Source of the DNA: Actinomyces sp. 432
Lineage (GTDB): Bacteria > Actinomycetota > Actinomycetes > Actinomycetales > Actinomycetaceae
Length of the DNA: 64,000 nucleotides
NCBI RefSeq assembly: GCF_009930875.1
Contig: NZ_CP025249.1
Span: 2,232,001-2,296,000 of the forward strand
Reading direction: 5' to 3'
This document shows positions 30,531 through 40,315 of the stretch, in pieces. The stretch's first letter is position 1, and every line of letters begins with the position of its first letter. The notes under the pieces are model-generated. The model made no database searches. It was not told the origin of the DNA and was given only the letters and a program-made list of their open reading frames with translations. The translations under genes and the position numbers were made by a program.

Positions 30531-31828
30531 TCATCGTACGTCGTCGCGTCCGCCCGTGCGGTCATAGCGCCGGGCGGTCAGCAGCGCCATGCACAGCATG
30601 ACGACCAGCATCACTGCCATCAGCATCCCCAGTACGTACACGGTCTGCATGATGGGCAGCGGGCTGAGCCAGAGCCATGTCAGCGGGACGGCGCAGTAGA
30701 CCACAGCAAACGCCAGCAGTCGGCTCTGCTGCTCGGTCACCACGAATATATTAGAGATCGGCGAGGTGAGCACGTTCATGAACAGCCACGGCGTGAGCGC
30801 GCGTGCGTAGTATCCGGCATCGTCCCACGTGGGCCCGAACACCAGCGGGAACAGCCAGGGCGCCAGCAGGTACAGGAGCGCGAAGGGCACAATCGCGGCC
30901 AGGAAGGCGCGCCACAGCACGGCCCTTACCAGAGGTGCCATGGTCCCCGGCTCTGCGTCCGACAACTTCTTCAGGAACACCTGGGACACCGACCCGGAGA
31001 TAAGGGAGACAGGCACCTGCATGGTGCTCCAAGCGAGCTGAAACTGCCCCAGTGCCGCCACCGATGCCGCACCAATGAACAGGTTGATGCCGTTGTTGCG
31101 GATCGAGTCCACGAAGACGTTGGGGCCGTTAAGTAACGGCATCTTCCAGTACCGCCGCATCATCTCGCGCATCGTCGGCGCCTCGGGGTCCCTCGGCTCA
31201 TGCAGTTCGGGAACGCGGCGCTCCAGGAAGACCAGGGTCAGCAGCTGCCCGGTGATTGTGCCGATGATGATCGCAGAGAGCCCACCGTGCATGATCAGCC
31301 CCGCCACAAGTTGACAACTAGCAACCGCCGTATACTGGAACACGCGGTTGCGAGCGATGTCTCCGAACCGACCCTTGCGGGTGAGCCAGTACTGCACGTT
31401 GGTGATTTGCGCTACCAGGAAGACGGTAACGCCAGAGATCATAAGCCACCACATCAACTGCTCAGAGTGGTGGTAGTGGTCACGCAGTACGGTTGCGCCG
31501 ACCATACAGACAAGTGAGGTCAGCAGGGAGCTGACTACGATGCATCGTCGGGACAGGCGCTCAAGGACCTTAGCCGAACGATCGTCCTTGGGAGCACCAC
31601 GGTCAAGTCGAAGCGCAGCGCGGCGAAGGTGATGACAAAGCCAGTGATGGATCCGTAGATCCCGAACAGGCCCTTGTCCGTGTCCGAGTAGACCCGGGCT
31701 ATGAAGATCTGCAGGACAAAGGTGATCGCCTGCGCGGTAGCCGTCCCTGACACCAGGGTGAGGATGGCACCCAGGACGGGGCTCCCAGTCCGCAGCCTTT
31801 CCCACCTGTCACGCAACCGCTGTACCAT
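30531..31828 (-). pseudogene. Wzx-like polysaccharide flippase, one-base frameshift
   Basis: ATG 31828 starts GSPVLGAILTLVSGTATAQA, then FIARVYSDTDKGLFGIYGS, the usual first helices of MATE/MVF-type Wzx proteins. The frame breaks at the C3 run (plus-strand GGG at 31590-31592); one more base restores FDLTVVLPKDDRSAKVLERL and a 432-aa protein with about twelve helices. It would flip lipid-linked repeat units. It is divergent from the AsnB-like gene and upstream of two glycosyltransferases. With the Wzm/Wzt exporter at 3-5 kb, the window holds two independent export routes. Probably intact in the organism. Confidence 0.85.
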
Positions 31829-31926
31829 GCGGGTATTGAATCACGTCGTGCCTCTCCCACCGAGCATGCCGCGAGCCTCACGTATCACACGGCCTCGCTT
31901 CACACCCCGACGGCTTGAGGAGCCCC

Positions 31927-33506
31927 ATGGAGAACTTCCGGATGATGCTCACCTCTCCGCTGTGGACCAGCACGCCTACAGCATCGGAGTGGCTGTGGCG
32001 TCCGGTGCGCGACTGGGACAACGAGGACACTGTGAACAGTGTTTCCGCTGCCGCGCCATCCGATCGGCGCGGTCAGTGGACCGTCGTCACCCGCCAGGGC
32101 CGGGACCTCCGCATCGACACCGACCGCCTGCGCTCCCACCACCTGCTGTTCACCTATGTAAACGGCCAATGGATGGTTAGCGATGACCCGGAGTCACTTC
32201 GCAAGCACTCGGGTTCCTGGAGCCGCGATGCGGAGGCCGCAGACGTGTTCCTCCACACCGGTTTCGTGGTCGGCTCCCGGACCCTGGTGAGCGGCGTGCA
32301 CGCGACACCAGCGGCCTCAACCGTGGTTCTGCACCCTGACGGTACCTGGACGTGCAGCCTGTGGGACTCTTTCGGGTACAGCACCAACCCAATCACCTCC
32401 GCCGCAGAGTTTGACGAGGCCTTCGATCATGCCCTGGACTTGGCGGTGACCCGGTTGCTTGCGCACGCCGAAGGCCGGCAACTGGTACTCCCGCTATCGG
32501 GCGGGCTCGACTCGCGGCTGCTGGCCGTCTGGCTCAAGCGTCTGGGCGCCCCCCGAGTAATCGCCTATACCTACGGCAAGCCCAGCTCCCGGGAGATCTC
32601 AATTTCTCGGGCCGTGGCACAGGCGCTGGGGATCGACTGGTTCTCAGTGGACCTAGACCCCTCGCGAATCGCGCAGCGCTGGCACACCGCCGCCGGCGCT
32701 CACTTTCAGGGCGCCACCTGGGGGCTCACCTCACTCCCCCACGTGCAGGACTGGTACGCCCTGACCGTAATCAGGGAAGACCACCTGGTCGACGACGACG
32801 CGATTATCCTCCCCGGGCACGCAGCGGTCCGGACACTGCACGACACCGGCTTGCTGCACTCATCCCCTCGAACGCTCAAGTGTTCACCGCCATCGCCCGC
32901 CGATACGCGGTGCTCCAGGGTTCTCCCGAGGCATACCGCGCGCTACCGCTCCTGCGCGAGGAGATCCGGCGCGCGGAGACAGAGGCGCCGCTGGACCGCG
33001 AACGCGGCGTGCAAGGGTTGCTGGCATGGTTCAATCTCAGGGAGCGGCAGGCAAAATACATCAACAACTCCATGAAGGCCTATGAGTTCTTCGGCTACGA
33101 CTGGGCGCTTCCCTTGCTGGACTCCGAGGTGTGGGACTGCTGGCTGAACGGATCGGAGGAACTGACCGCGAACCGCGACTGGTACGCCCGCTACACCGGC
33201 GCCCACTATGCTCGCGTGACGGGACAGGAGCAGGAGCTGTATCGGGCGCCCAGTGTGTCTATGCCCGCCGTCCCCAAGCGCGCGTTGCTTGCCGCTATGC
33301 GCGCCGCTGGAGCCGACCGGCTGCTATCACGGGTCCGCTCGGTACGCACCATGCTGGATCACCCCATGGCCTTCGAAGCCTTCACCGAGGGGATTCCGCG
33401 TTCAGAACAGGCCTGGCGCTTCGCCCGGGGAACCACGTCACTGGGCCTGTGGACACAGCTGTTCCTGGACAACCAGTGGGGCACCGATCTAGTACCGTCG
33501 TCCTGA
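31927..33506 (+). pseudogene. asparagine-synthase-like protein, one-base frameshift
   Basis: ATG 31927 has a GAGGAG box 5 bases upstream. The N-terminal part resembles the Ntn amidotransferase fold (FTYVNGQWMVSDDPESLR, VLHPDGTWTCSLW) but has no Cys at position 2, so no glutaminase activity is expected. The synthetase half carries the PP-loop VLPLSGGLDSRLLAVWL. The frame breaks at the C4 run at 32864-32867; one more C yields HSSPSNAQVFTAIARRY and a 526-aa protein. Such proteins adenylate a carboxylate; in glycan loci homologues amidate uronic acids. Here the substrate and nitrogen source are unknown. Confidence 0.8.
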
Positions 33507-33566
33507 CTAATCACCCCAGGCGCTCGCGCGCCTAGGCCTTGGCATCGGCATCAGCAGCCTCGGCGT

Positions 33567-34568
33567 TCAGGAGCCACTCACCAGCGCGAAGCGTTCCTGA
33601 AGCCGTTCAACAGCTCGCGCAGGCGAGTGGTTGGCCTCAACCCACTCTCGTCCGCCCTGCACACGCACGCCCGCTAGCGCTTCACGAACTCCCTCCAACG
33701 TGGTTTCCAGCAGGCGCTCGGGAGCCGTCACCCCACCGAGCACGGGCACATCACGCGTCGTTGGATGCGATCCGTCGTACCAGCGCGAGTTCAGCGCCAT
33801 GACCGTGGTGGTGCCCGTGGCAATCGCCTCAAGCTCGGAAATACTCATGTACCCGGACATTTGTCCCACGGCCAAGCTGCCGCTTCCCAGCCACCGCGCA
33901 TAGTCATCGTGAGTCATCCGCTGCCGTAGCACCACACCGAAGTCCCGCGCCGCGGTAGCGGCGTTCTCACCCCAGTCCAGGCCTTCAAGCACTATCTGAT
34001 CGCCGTATTCATCACGCAACGCGGCCAGGAGCTCAAGCTGCATGTCCCCTCCTTTAGCCGCATCCCACCGGGAGGGGAAGAGTATGCGTGGAGGCGCCGC
34101 GGCGGTATCCACAGCTCTCGGCAGCTCGCCCACGTCTACGATCACGGGTTGGAGCGTGGCTGCGGGTGCCAGATCCAGTACGTGCTCGGCCAGGTCAGGG
34201 GTTGTGTAATAGACATCCAAGGCCTCACGTACAGCGCGCTCTACCAGGTTTGTGTATGCGGGCTCGTAGCGTCGTACACGGATGTCCGTTCCGTGCAGGT
34301 GCAGCACATAGGGACGGCGCAGCCACCGTGTATGCGCAGTCACCGTCGCTCCGTGAATGTCAAGAAGATCCGACGCCAGTGCTCTGCGTGCAAGCCCCGC
34401 CTCCCAGGCCGCCCCGCGCAACGCGCGGCGCAGCGCGCGAGTACGCGGCGACCAGCGGGGATCAACCCGGGCAGTGTCGTACAGAGTCCAGTCAAGACCG
34501 ATGCTGCGAGCCTGGCGCACCAGTGCGCTACCTATCCGAGCGACGTCGTTGACATGCAGAACCTTCAC
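33567..34568 (-). CDS. family 4-like glycosyltransferase
   Basis: The protein has 333 aa from GTG 34568, giving VKVLHVNDVARIGSALVRQA, a normal GT4 start; the 32-residue longer reading runs into a perfect hairpin and is rejected. Other features: DIHGATVTAHTRWL, HLHGTDIRVRRY, ILFPSRWDAAKGGDMQLEL and YMSISELEAIATGTTTV in the donor site. It is 60 bp from the convergent AsnB-like gene. The hairpin between it and the upstream glycosyltransferase may limit read-through. Confidence 0.83.
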   Translation of the reverse strand: MKVLHVNDVARIGSALVRQARSIGLDWTLYDTARVDPRWSPRTRALRRALRGAAWEAGLARRALASDLLDIHGATVTAHTRWLRRPYVLHLHGTDIRVRRYEPAYTNLVERAVREALDVYYTTPDLAEHVLDLAPAATLQPVIVDVGELPRAVDTAAAPPRILFPSRWDAAKGGDMQLELLAALRDEYGDQIVLEGLDWGENAATAARDFGVVLRQRMTHDDYARWLGSGSLAVGQMSGYMSISELEAIATGTTTVMALNSRWYDGSHPTTRDVPVLGGVTAPERLLETTLEGVREALAGVRVQGGREWVEANHSPARAVERLQERFALVSGS

Positions 34569-34630
34569 TAAGCCATTCTCACATGCCACGACGGGCCTGC
34601 GGAGAACACCTCCACAGCCAGCTCCGAGTC

Positions 34631-34675
34631 TTTGCACCCTGGTGTGCGGCAAATAGGCGCACACCAGGGTGCAAA
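34631..34675. terminator. perfect 17-bp hairpin between two glycosyltransferase genes
   Basis: TTTGCACCCTGGTGTGC (34631-34647) pairs perfectly with GCACACCAGGGTGCAAA (34659-34675), with an 11-nt loop. It lies 28 bp after one minus-strand glycosyltransferase stop and 63 bp before the next start. AT-rich stem ends would put T or A residues at the base in both directions, so it could act as a terminator or attenuator. Confidence 0.65.
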
Positions 34676-34703
34676 AGCTCGCATCAGAGCAGAAAGTCGC
34701 TTG

Positions 34704-35971
34704 TCATTCCGCCAGCGGCACCTCCGCCGCCGCCACCTCGGCCAGCAGCACCTCGGCCGCGTCGCGCAGGGCTGCCCGCATGGAGCGGTTGTGCATGACC
34801 CATTCCCGACGGCGATCCGCCGCCTCGGCCCGCTGCGCCTCACCCGCCCGGGAGGCCCCAGGGCGGCCAGCATGGCGGCGGCCACCTGCTCGGCGTCGTA
34901 GTCACTCGCCCAGCCCAGGGCGTTGGCGGGCAGGTCGGTGCGCGCCGGCCCGGGTCCGGCGTAGACCACCGGCGTGCCGCAGGCCAGGGCGGCGAAGATC
35001 TTGGTCGGGTAGGCGAAGTCGTAGCCGAGGCCGGGACGGATGGATACCACCGAGGCCACCGCCCCGCGCTGCCAGGTGGCCGCCTCCACCGCAGGAACCA
35101 GGTCGTGAAACTCCACGCGCGCATCGCCGCCCGCCAGATCCTTCAGCGCCTGCCAGTCGCTGCCCTGCCCCAGGAACACCAGCCGCGCCTCGGGCTCCTG
35201 CCTGTGCACCAGGCGCAGCGCCTCGATGAATACACCCGCGCCCTGCCACTCCGAGGCGGTGCCGGCGTACAGGAAGTAGGGGGCCTGCGGCGCGTCGGCG
35301 GCGCGCGGGCCGGCGGGGGTGAACACGTCGGTGTCGATGCCGTTGGGAACCACCGTCACCGCCCGGGCACCCAGCTCACCCACCCGCTCGGCGACGCCGT
35401 CGTTGACGGCCAACACGGTGCGGGCACCCCGCAGCACCAGGCGCTCCACTCCCCGCAGGGCACCAACCACCCAGCCGGGGGCGCCGGTGGAGGCCGCGGC
35501 GTCGGACCACACGTCGGCGGCGTAGTAGGCATAAGGAGCGCCACGCAGGGCGGCGGCCACGCGCACCACCGCCCCGGTGGTGGGAGGCGGCTCGGCGACG
35601 ATCAGGTCCGGCGCGGGCCCGGCCAGCAGCCGCGCCGCGAGCGGGATGTCGAAGCTCAGGTACTGGGCGTAGCCGCGGATGTAGCCGCTCTCGTCGCGCA
35701 GGGCCGGGGCGGAGCGCACCGCCACGCCTGGGTCGGCGGGGGCGCTCATACCCGGCGGCGTGGAGGTCAGCACCGTCACTCGTGCGCCGGCGCCGGCCAG
35801 GGCGCGGGCCAGTCCGCGCAGCCGTAGCGCGGCGGCGGCCGGCTCGGGGGCGTACAGGCGGGTGGCCAGCACCACCCGGGGGCCGGCGCCGCCCGAACGG
35901 GCGCGCAGAGCCGCGGCCGCGAGCGCTGCACCCGCGCCCGCGGCGGCCAGGGCGAGCAGACGGCGGTTCAC
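34704..35971 (-). pseudogene. family 4 glycosyltransferase, one-base frameshift near 3' end
   Basis: GTG 35971 overlaps the upstream oxidoreductase stop and gives VNRRLLALAAAGAG, a hydrophobic N-terminus. GT4 features: VLATRLYAPEPAAAALRLRG, ADVWSDAAASTG, VVPNGIDTDVF, FLYAGTASEWQGAGVFIEAL, YDFAYPTKIFAALACGTPVV. The frame breaks at the G4 run (plus-strand CCCC at 34856-34859). One more base restores an Ala/Glu-rich C-terminus (AEAADRRREWVMHNRSM) ending at 34704, 422 aa in all. The break is after the catalytic core. It belongs to the same operon as the Wbp-like sugar genes upstream. Confidence 0.85.
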
Positions 35972-36975
35972 AACTGCACCGCGCGGCCCTCGGCCGCGGA
36001 GGTGAGCACCGCCTCCACCACCCGCAGCGTGTTTACGCCCTCGGCCATGGTGACATGCTCGCTGCCCACCCCGCGCACGGCGTCGCGGAAGCGCTCCTGC
36101 TCCAGGGCCAGCGGCTCCCGCTTGGGGATCGCGTAGCGGATCACGTCGCCCTCGGAAACGCCGCGGAAGTTGGCAACCTGGTCCCACCCGGAGGTGACGG
36201 TGCCGTTGGCGTAGAACGTCAGGTCACCGGTGAGCGTGTCCGCCACGAAGGCGCCCTTCTCCCCCGTGACGATGGTGACGCGCTCCTTGAAGGGGGTCAG
36301 CCAGTTGACCACGTGGGACACGATCACGCCGCTTTCGAGCAGACCGGAGGCAACCACCATGTCCTCGTTCTCCCGCCCGGAGCGGTGGGCCACCTGCGCG
36401 CTGATGGAGACGTACGGGGAACCGGCCACCCAGGCGGTCAGGTCGACGTCGTGGGTGGCCAGGTCCTTGACCACGCCGACGTCGCTGATGCGCGCCGGGA
36501 AGGGCCCCTGGCGGCGGGTGAGGACCTGGTAGACCTGGCCCAGCTCTCCGGCGTCGAGCCGCTCCCGCAGTGCCCGCAGGGCCGGGTTGCAGCGCTCCAC
36601 ATAGCCGACGGCGCCCACCAGGCCACGGGAGGCGAAGGCGTCACGCACCCGCTCGCCGGCCGCCACGGAGTGGGCGATGGGTTTCTCCACCATGGTGGGC
36701 ACACCCGCCTCGGCCAGCGCCAGAGCCACCTCCTCGTGGTAGACGGTGGGGACGGCCACCATGGCGGCGTCCAGGCCGGCGTCGATGAGGGCATGCACAT
36801 CCGGCAGCACCGGCAGGTCCCCGGCGACGCCGAAGCGGTCGCCGCCCGGGTCCGCGACCGCGACCAGGTCCACGCCCTCGGTGGCGCGGATGACGCGGGC
36901 GTGGTGACGGCCCATGGAGCCCAGGCCGATCAGGCCCAGACGCAGCGGGGAGGCGGTGGTTGCGTTCTCGCTCAT
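35968..36975 (-). CDS. Gfo/Idh/MocA-family oxidoreductase (WlbA/WbpB-like)
   Basis: The protein has 335 aa from ATG 36975 (GTG 36984 possible). NAD domain LRLGLIGLGSMGRHHARVI, then MVAVPTVYHEEVALALAEAG, the MVEKPIAHS motif with the conserved Lys, and GYVERCNPAL and VKDLATHDVDLTAWV in the substrate domain. In the Wbp/Wlb pathway this enzyme oxidises C3 of UDP-GlcNAcA before amination. The aminotransferase ends 1 bp upstream and the acetyltransferase follows in the expected set, supporting this role. Substrate assignment is inference. Confidence 0.86.
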   Translation of the reverse strand: MSENATTASPLRLGLIGLGSMGRHHARVIRATEGVDLVAVADPGGDRFGVAGDLPVLPDVHALIDAGLDAAMVAVPTVYHEEVALALAEAGVPTMVEKPIAHSVAAGERVRDAFASRGLVGAVGYVERCNPALRALRERLDAGELGQVYQVLTRRQGPFPARISDVGVVKDLATHDVDLTAWVAGSPYVSISAQVAHRSGRENEDMVVASGLLESGVIVSHVVNWLTPFKERVTIVTGEKGAFVADTLTGDLTFYANGTVTSGWDQVANFRGVSEGDVIRYAIPKREPLALEQERFRDAVRGVGSEHVTMAEGVNTLRVVEAVLTSAAEGRAVQL

Positions 36976-36976
36976 A

Positions 36977-38106
36977 TCAGGCACCCGCCTTCACGACGGC
37001 GGCCACGGCCTGCACGATGCGGTCCAGGTCCGCCTGCGACAGTGACGGGTGCACCGGCAGAGACAGGCACTCGCGTGCGACCAGCTCAGTATTCGGCAGC
37101 TCGAGCCCGGGGCGTAGGGGGCCAAGGACTCCAGGCGGTGGTTGGGAATCGGGTAGTACACCCCGGTACCCACCTGCCACTCCTCGCGCAGGGCGCTCTG
37201 GGCGGCGTCGCGCTCGGCCGTCGTGGCCCCCTCCAGGCGGATCGTGTACTGGTGGTAGACGTGCCGGTAGCCGTCCGGGACTTGCGGGGTGAGCACGCCG
37301 GGGACGTCGGCCAGTCCGGCGTCCAGGGCGGCGGCGTTGGCGCGGCGGGTCTCGGTCCAGCCGTCGAGCTTCTTCAGCTGCACCCGGCCGACGGCGGCGG
37401 CCACGTCCGTCATGCGGTTGTTCAGTCCCACCAGCTCGTTGGCGTACTGCTTCTCCATGCCCTGGTTGCGCAGCAGGCGCACGCGGCGCGCCAGCTCGGC
37501 GTCAGAAGTGGAGACGATGCCGCCCTCCAGGGTGGTCATGTTCTTGGTCGGGTAGAAGGAGAAGGAGCCCCACGCCCCGAAGGTACCCACGGGCTTGCCG
37601 TTGATGGCGGCGCCGTGCGCCTGGGCGCAGTCCTCGAAGACCGCCAGGTGGTGGCGGGCGGCGATCGCCATGATCTCTTCCATGTTCGCCGGCAGGCCGT
37701 ACAGGTGCACCACCTCGATGGCGACCGTGTTGTCGGTGATGGCAGCCTCAACGGAGGCCGGGTCCAGGGTGAAGGTGACCGGGTCGATGTCGGCGAAGAC
37801 GGGCTTGGCGCCGGTGATGGCCACGGAGTTGCCGGTGGCAGCGAAGGTGAAGGAGGGGACGATCACCTCCGGGACGGCGCCATCGGCCTTGAGGTCGCAG
37901 GCCAGCGTGGCCAGGTGCTGGGCGGAGGTGCCGGAGTTGACGGCGACGGCGTGGACGCCGGCAACCACCTGGGCGGAGAACTCCTCCTCGAAGGCGGCGA
38001 CCTGCGGCCCCTGCACAACCATGCCGGAAGCCATGACGGCGTCAACGGCGGCGCGCTCCTCGTCCCCGATGATCGGCTTGGCAGCGGGAATGAACTCGCG
38101 TGACAT
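36977..38106 (-). pseudogene. DegT/DnrJ/EryC1 aminotransferase (WbpE-like), one-base frameshift
   Basis: ATG 38106 shares a base with the acetyltransferase stop (TGATG). PLP-fold features: NSGTSAQHLATLA, PSFTFAATGNSV, FEDCAQAHGA and the PLP lysine in SFYPTKNMTTLEGG. The frame breaks in a CCCGGGG stretch at 37106-37112; one more base restores APYAPGLELPNTELVAREC and SLPVHPSLSQADLDRIV, the normal family C-terminus (376 aa). It would put an amino group on C3 of a keto-uronic UDP-sugar. It sits between an oxidoreductase and an N-acetyltransferase, as in wbpB/wbpE/wbpD clusters. Confidence 0.88.
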
Positions 38107-38786
38107 CAGTGGGTGACCTCCCGGATCGTGTTTTCGGAACTGTTGGGCGCAAGTGTTTCTTCGTACAGCGCGCCGGTTGCGGGGCAGCGCCACCGGCGCG
38201 TGCCCGCGGCGGTCGGCTCGGCGTCGTTCTGGGCGGAGGGGTGCCGGGCCTCATCATCGACGGGCACGAGCGGCTCGCCGGCCCGCCCCACCCAGCCGAT
38301 GCGGCGTGCGGGAACCCCGGCGACCAGCGCGTGCGCGGGCACGTCCTTGGTAACGACAGCACCGGCGGCAACGGTGGCCCAGGCGCCGATTACCACGGGG
38401 GCAACACAGACGGCGCGCGCCCCGATGGAGGCCCCCTCCTCCACGGTGACTCCCACCGGCTCCCAGTCCGAGGCTGACTTCAGGGAGCCGTCCGGGTTGA
38501 CGGCACGGGGGAAGTGGTCATTGGTGAAGGTGACAGCGGGGCCGACGAACACGCCATCGGCCAGGCGCGCCGGCTCGTAGACCAGGGCGTAGTTCTGCAC
38601 CTTGCAATTGCGGCCCATGCGCACGCCCTCGCCGATGTACGCGCCACGGCCCACGATGCAGCCCTCGCCGAGCACCGCGTGCTCACGCACCTGGGCCAGG
38701 TGCCAGATGGATGAGCCGTCCCCGATACTCGCCTCGGGCGAGACGTCGGCGGAAGGGGCGATCCGGGCGGGACTGGCCGGACTCAT
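38106..38786 (-). CDS. hexapeptide-repeat N-acetyltransferase (WbpD/WlbB-like)
   Basis: The protein has 226 aa from ATG 38786, with AGGAGCCGCC upstream. Left-handed beta-helix repeats run from about residue 10 (IAPSADVSPEASIGDGSSIW) to 160. The family motifs are VYEPARLADGVFVGPAVTF, FTNDHFPRA and VTKDVPAHALVAGVPARRIG. The C-terminus is a short tail with TRRWRCPATGALYEE, containing a single CxxT element. It would acetylate the 3-amino group made by the DegT enzyme with acetyl-CoA. First gene of the trio. Confidence 0.88.
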   Translation of the reverse strand: MSPASPARIAPSADVSPEASIGDGSSIWHLAQVREHAVLGEGCIVGRGAYIGEGVRMGRNCKVQNYALVYEPARLADGVFVGPAVTFTNDHFPRAVNPDGSLKSASDWEPVGVTVEEGASIGARAVCVAPVVIGAWATVAAGAVVTKDVPAHALVAGVPARRIGWVGRAGEPLVPVDDEARHPSAQNDAEPTAAGTRRWRCPATGALYEETLAPNSSENTIREVTH

Positions 38787-38888
38787 GGCGGCTCCTGACT
38801 GGTCTGGCTTCTGACGTGCGGGCGGACACCGATCCTTCGGGCGGCCCTGCGTCGCCATCCTAGGCCAAGGTTGTGCGAGAATGCGGCG

Positions 38889-39596
38889 GTGACATCCGCT
38901 GAAGGCTCCCAGACGCGTTCTCCCGCGCCGGTAACCGATGCCTGGCTAGTTGTGCCCCTATACAACGAGGGCCAGGTTGTGCGTGGCGTGATCGAGGAGG
39001 CGCTGCGTGTCTTCCCCCTGATCGTGGCGGTGGACGACGGCTCCCAGGACGACTCGGCCGCGCAGGCGCAGGCGGGCGGCGCCGTAGTCGTCCGGCATCC
39101 GCTGAACCTGGGCCAGGGGGCCGCCCTACAAACGGGCATCACCTACGTACTGGAGCGCACCGACGGGCGTTACGTAGTCACCTTCGACGCCGACGGCCAG
39201 CACTCGGTCCAGGACGCCGCCGCCATGGTGCAAGCCGCGAGGCAGGAGGATCTTGCCTTCGTTCTGGGATCGCGATTCCTGGGCAATGCCTCCCCCGTCG
39301 GCTGGCTCAAGCGCCTGGTACTCAAAACGGCGGCGCTTGCCGCCTCACGCACTACCGGCATGCACCTGACCGATGCGCACAACGGGCTGCGCGTGATTCG
39401 CCGCGACGCCGCCGCGCAGCTCGACCTGCGGCAGAACCGGATGGCGCACGCCTCGGAGATCATCCGCCAGCTCGGCGCGATGCGACTGCCCTGGCGGGAG
39501 TTCCCGGTACACATCGCCTACACCGACTACTCCCGCGCCAAGGGGCAGTCCCTGTGGAACTCCGTCAACATCCTGGTTGACCTGCTGTTCTCGTAG
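38889..39596 (+). CDS. family 2 glycosyltransferase, undecaprenyl-phosphate type
   Basis: The protein has 235 aa from GTG 38889 (TTG 38871 possible). The GT-A motifs are VVPLYNEGQVVRGVIEEAL, VAVDDGSQDDS, GQGAALQTGITYVLE and TFDADGQHS with the metal-binding DxD. HNGLRVIRRDAA follows. No membrane segments are seen in it, but the next gene is a DUF2304 membrane protein 45 bp away, the usual partner. The pair probably makes or uses a polyprenyl-phosphate sugar. Divergent from the acetyltransferase operon. Confidence 0.87.
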   Translation: MTSAEGSQTRSPAPVTDAWLVVPLYNEGQVVRGVIEEALRVFPLIVAVDDGSQDDSAAQAQAGGAVVVRHPLNLGQGAALQTGITYVLERTDGRYVVTFDADGQHSVQDAAAMVQAARQEDLAFVLGSRFLGNASPVGWLKRLVLKTAALAASRTTGMHLTDAHNGLRVIRRDAAAQLDLRQNRMAHASEIIRQLGAMRLPWREFPVHIAYTDYSRAKGQSLWNSVNILVDLLFS

Positions 39597-39640
39597 CCCC
39601 GCGCCCCTGGCGGGTCGCTGAAACTGCCATACTGGACGCC

Positions 39641-39994
39641 ATGAGCTCCCAGATCATCATCCAGATCCTCCTGATCCTCGCGGTCGCCGCCATGGGGTGG
39701 ATGATGCTGCGCTCCCCGGGCGGCGCCCGGCACCAGGCGGGGCGTCGGCTCCTGACGCTCGCCTTCGTCGTCTTTGCCATTGCCGCGATCCTGGCGCCGT
39801 CGCTGCTGACGCGGCTGGCACACCTGGTCGGGGTGGGCCGGGGCACCGACCTGCTGCTGTATGCCCTGGTGGTGGCGTTCCTGTTCCAGATCCTGTCCTC
39901 CTTCCGCCGCAATGCCGCCCGCGAGCGGCAGATCACTCGGCTGGCGCGGCGAGTGGCGCTGAATGACGCCCCACCGCCGCCCTCGCTGCCCTAA
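39641..39994 (+). CDS. DUF2304 small membrane protein
   Basis: The protein has 117 aa from ATG 39641. Three membrane helices (about 5-22, 36-55, 68-88) and a basic tail (RRNAARERQITRLARRV) fit DUF2304. These proteins occur directly after GT2 genes like the upstream one and likely anchor or assist the transferase at the membrane. Confidence in family is good; function is inference. Confidence 0.83.
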   Translation: MSSQIIIQILLILAVAAMGWMMLRSPGGARHQAGRRLLTLAFVVFAIAAILAPSLLTRLAHLVGVGRGTDLLLYALVVAFLFQILSSFRRNAARERQITRLARRVALNDAPPPPSLP

Positions 39995-40315
39995 GACGCA
40001 CCACACGCAACGACGTCCGTAGCGGAGCAGCCCTCGGCGAGGCTTCCCGCATCTCCGGGCTACGACACTTGGCGAGGAGGCGTCGGCAGGCGCGTTGAGC
40101 CTTGCCCACTCGAGTCGGCTCAGGAAGCCGTCCAGATCCCATCTGGCCCTTGCATCCCGTCCTGGCGAGAACCTCAGCGAGTGCGCGACACGCGCAACTC
40201 TGGCCTTAACCGGCTCTTCGTGTTTGTGGGTGTGGGGGGGGTTGAGCTGGGGCTGTTGGTGTTGGTTGTGTTCGGGGCCCTGTTTGACGAGAACCGGCCC
40301 ATCAGGTGGCCGAGT

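Noticed and set aside
34568..34703. C-terminal extension of the GT4 gene ending at 34704
   Set aside because: The extension results only from the frameshift; with one base restored the gene stops at 34704 and the hairpin lies outside it.
35782..38103. Plus-strand ORF of 773 codons
   Set aside because: Antisense to the oxidoreductase and aminotransferase genes; Gly/His/Val-rich composition and no domain.
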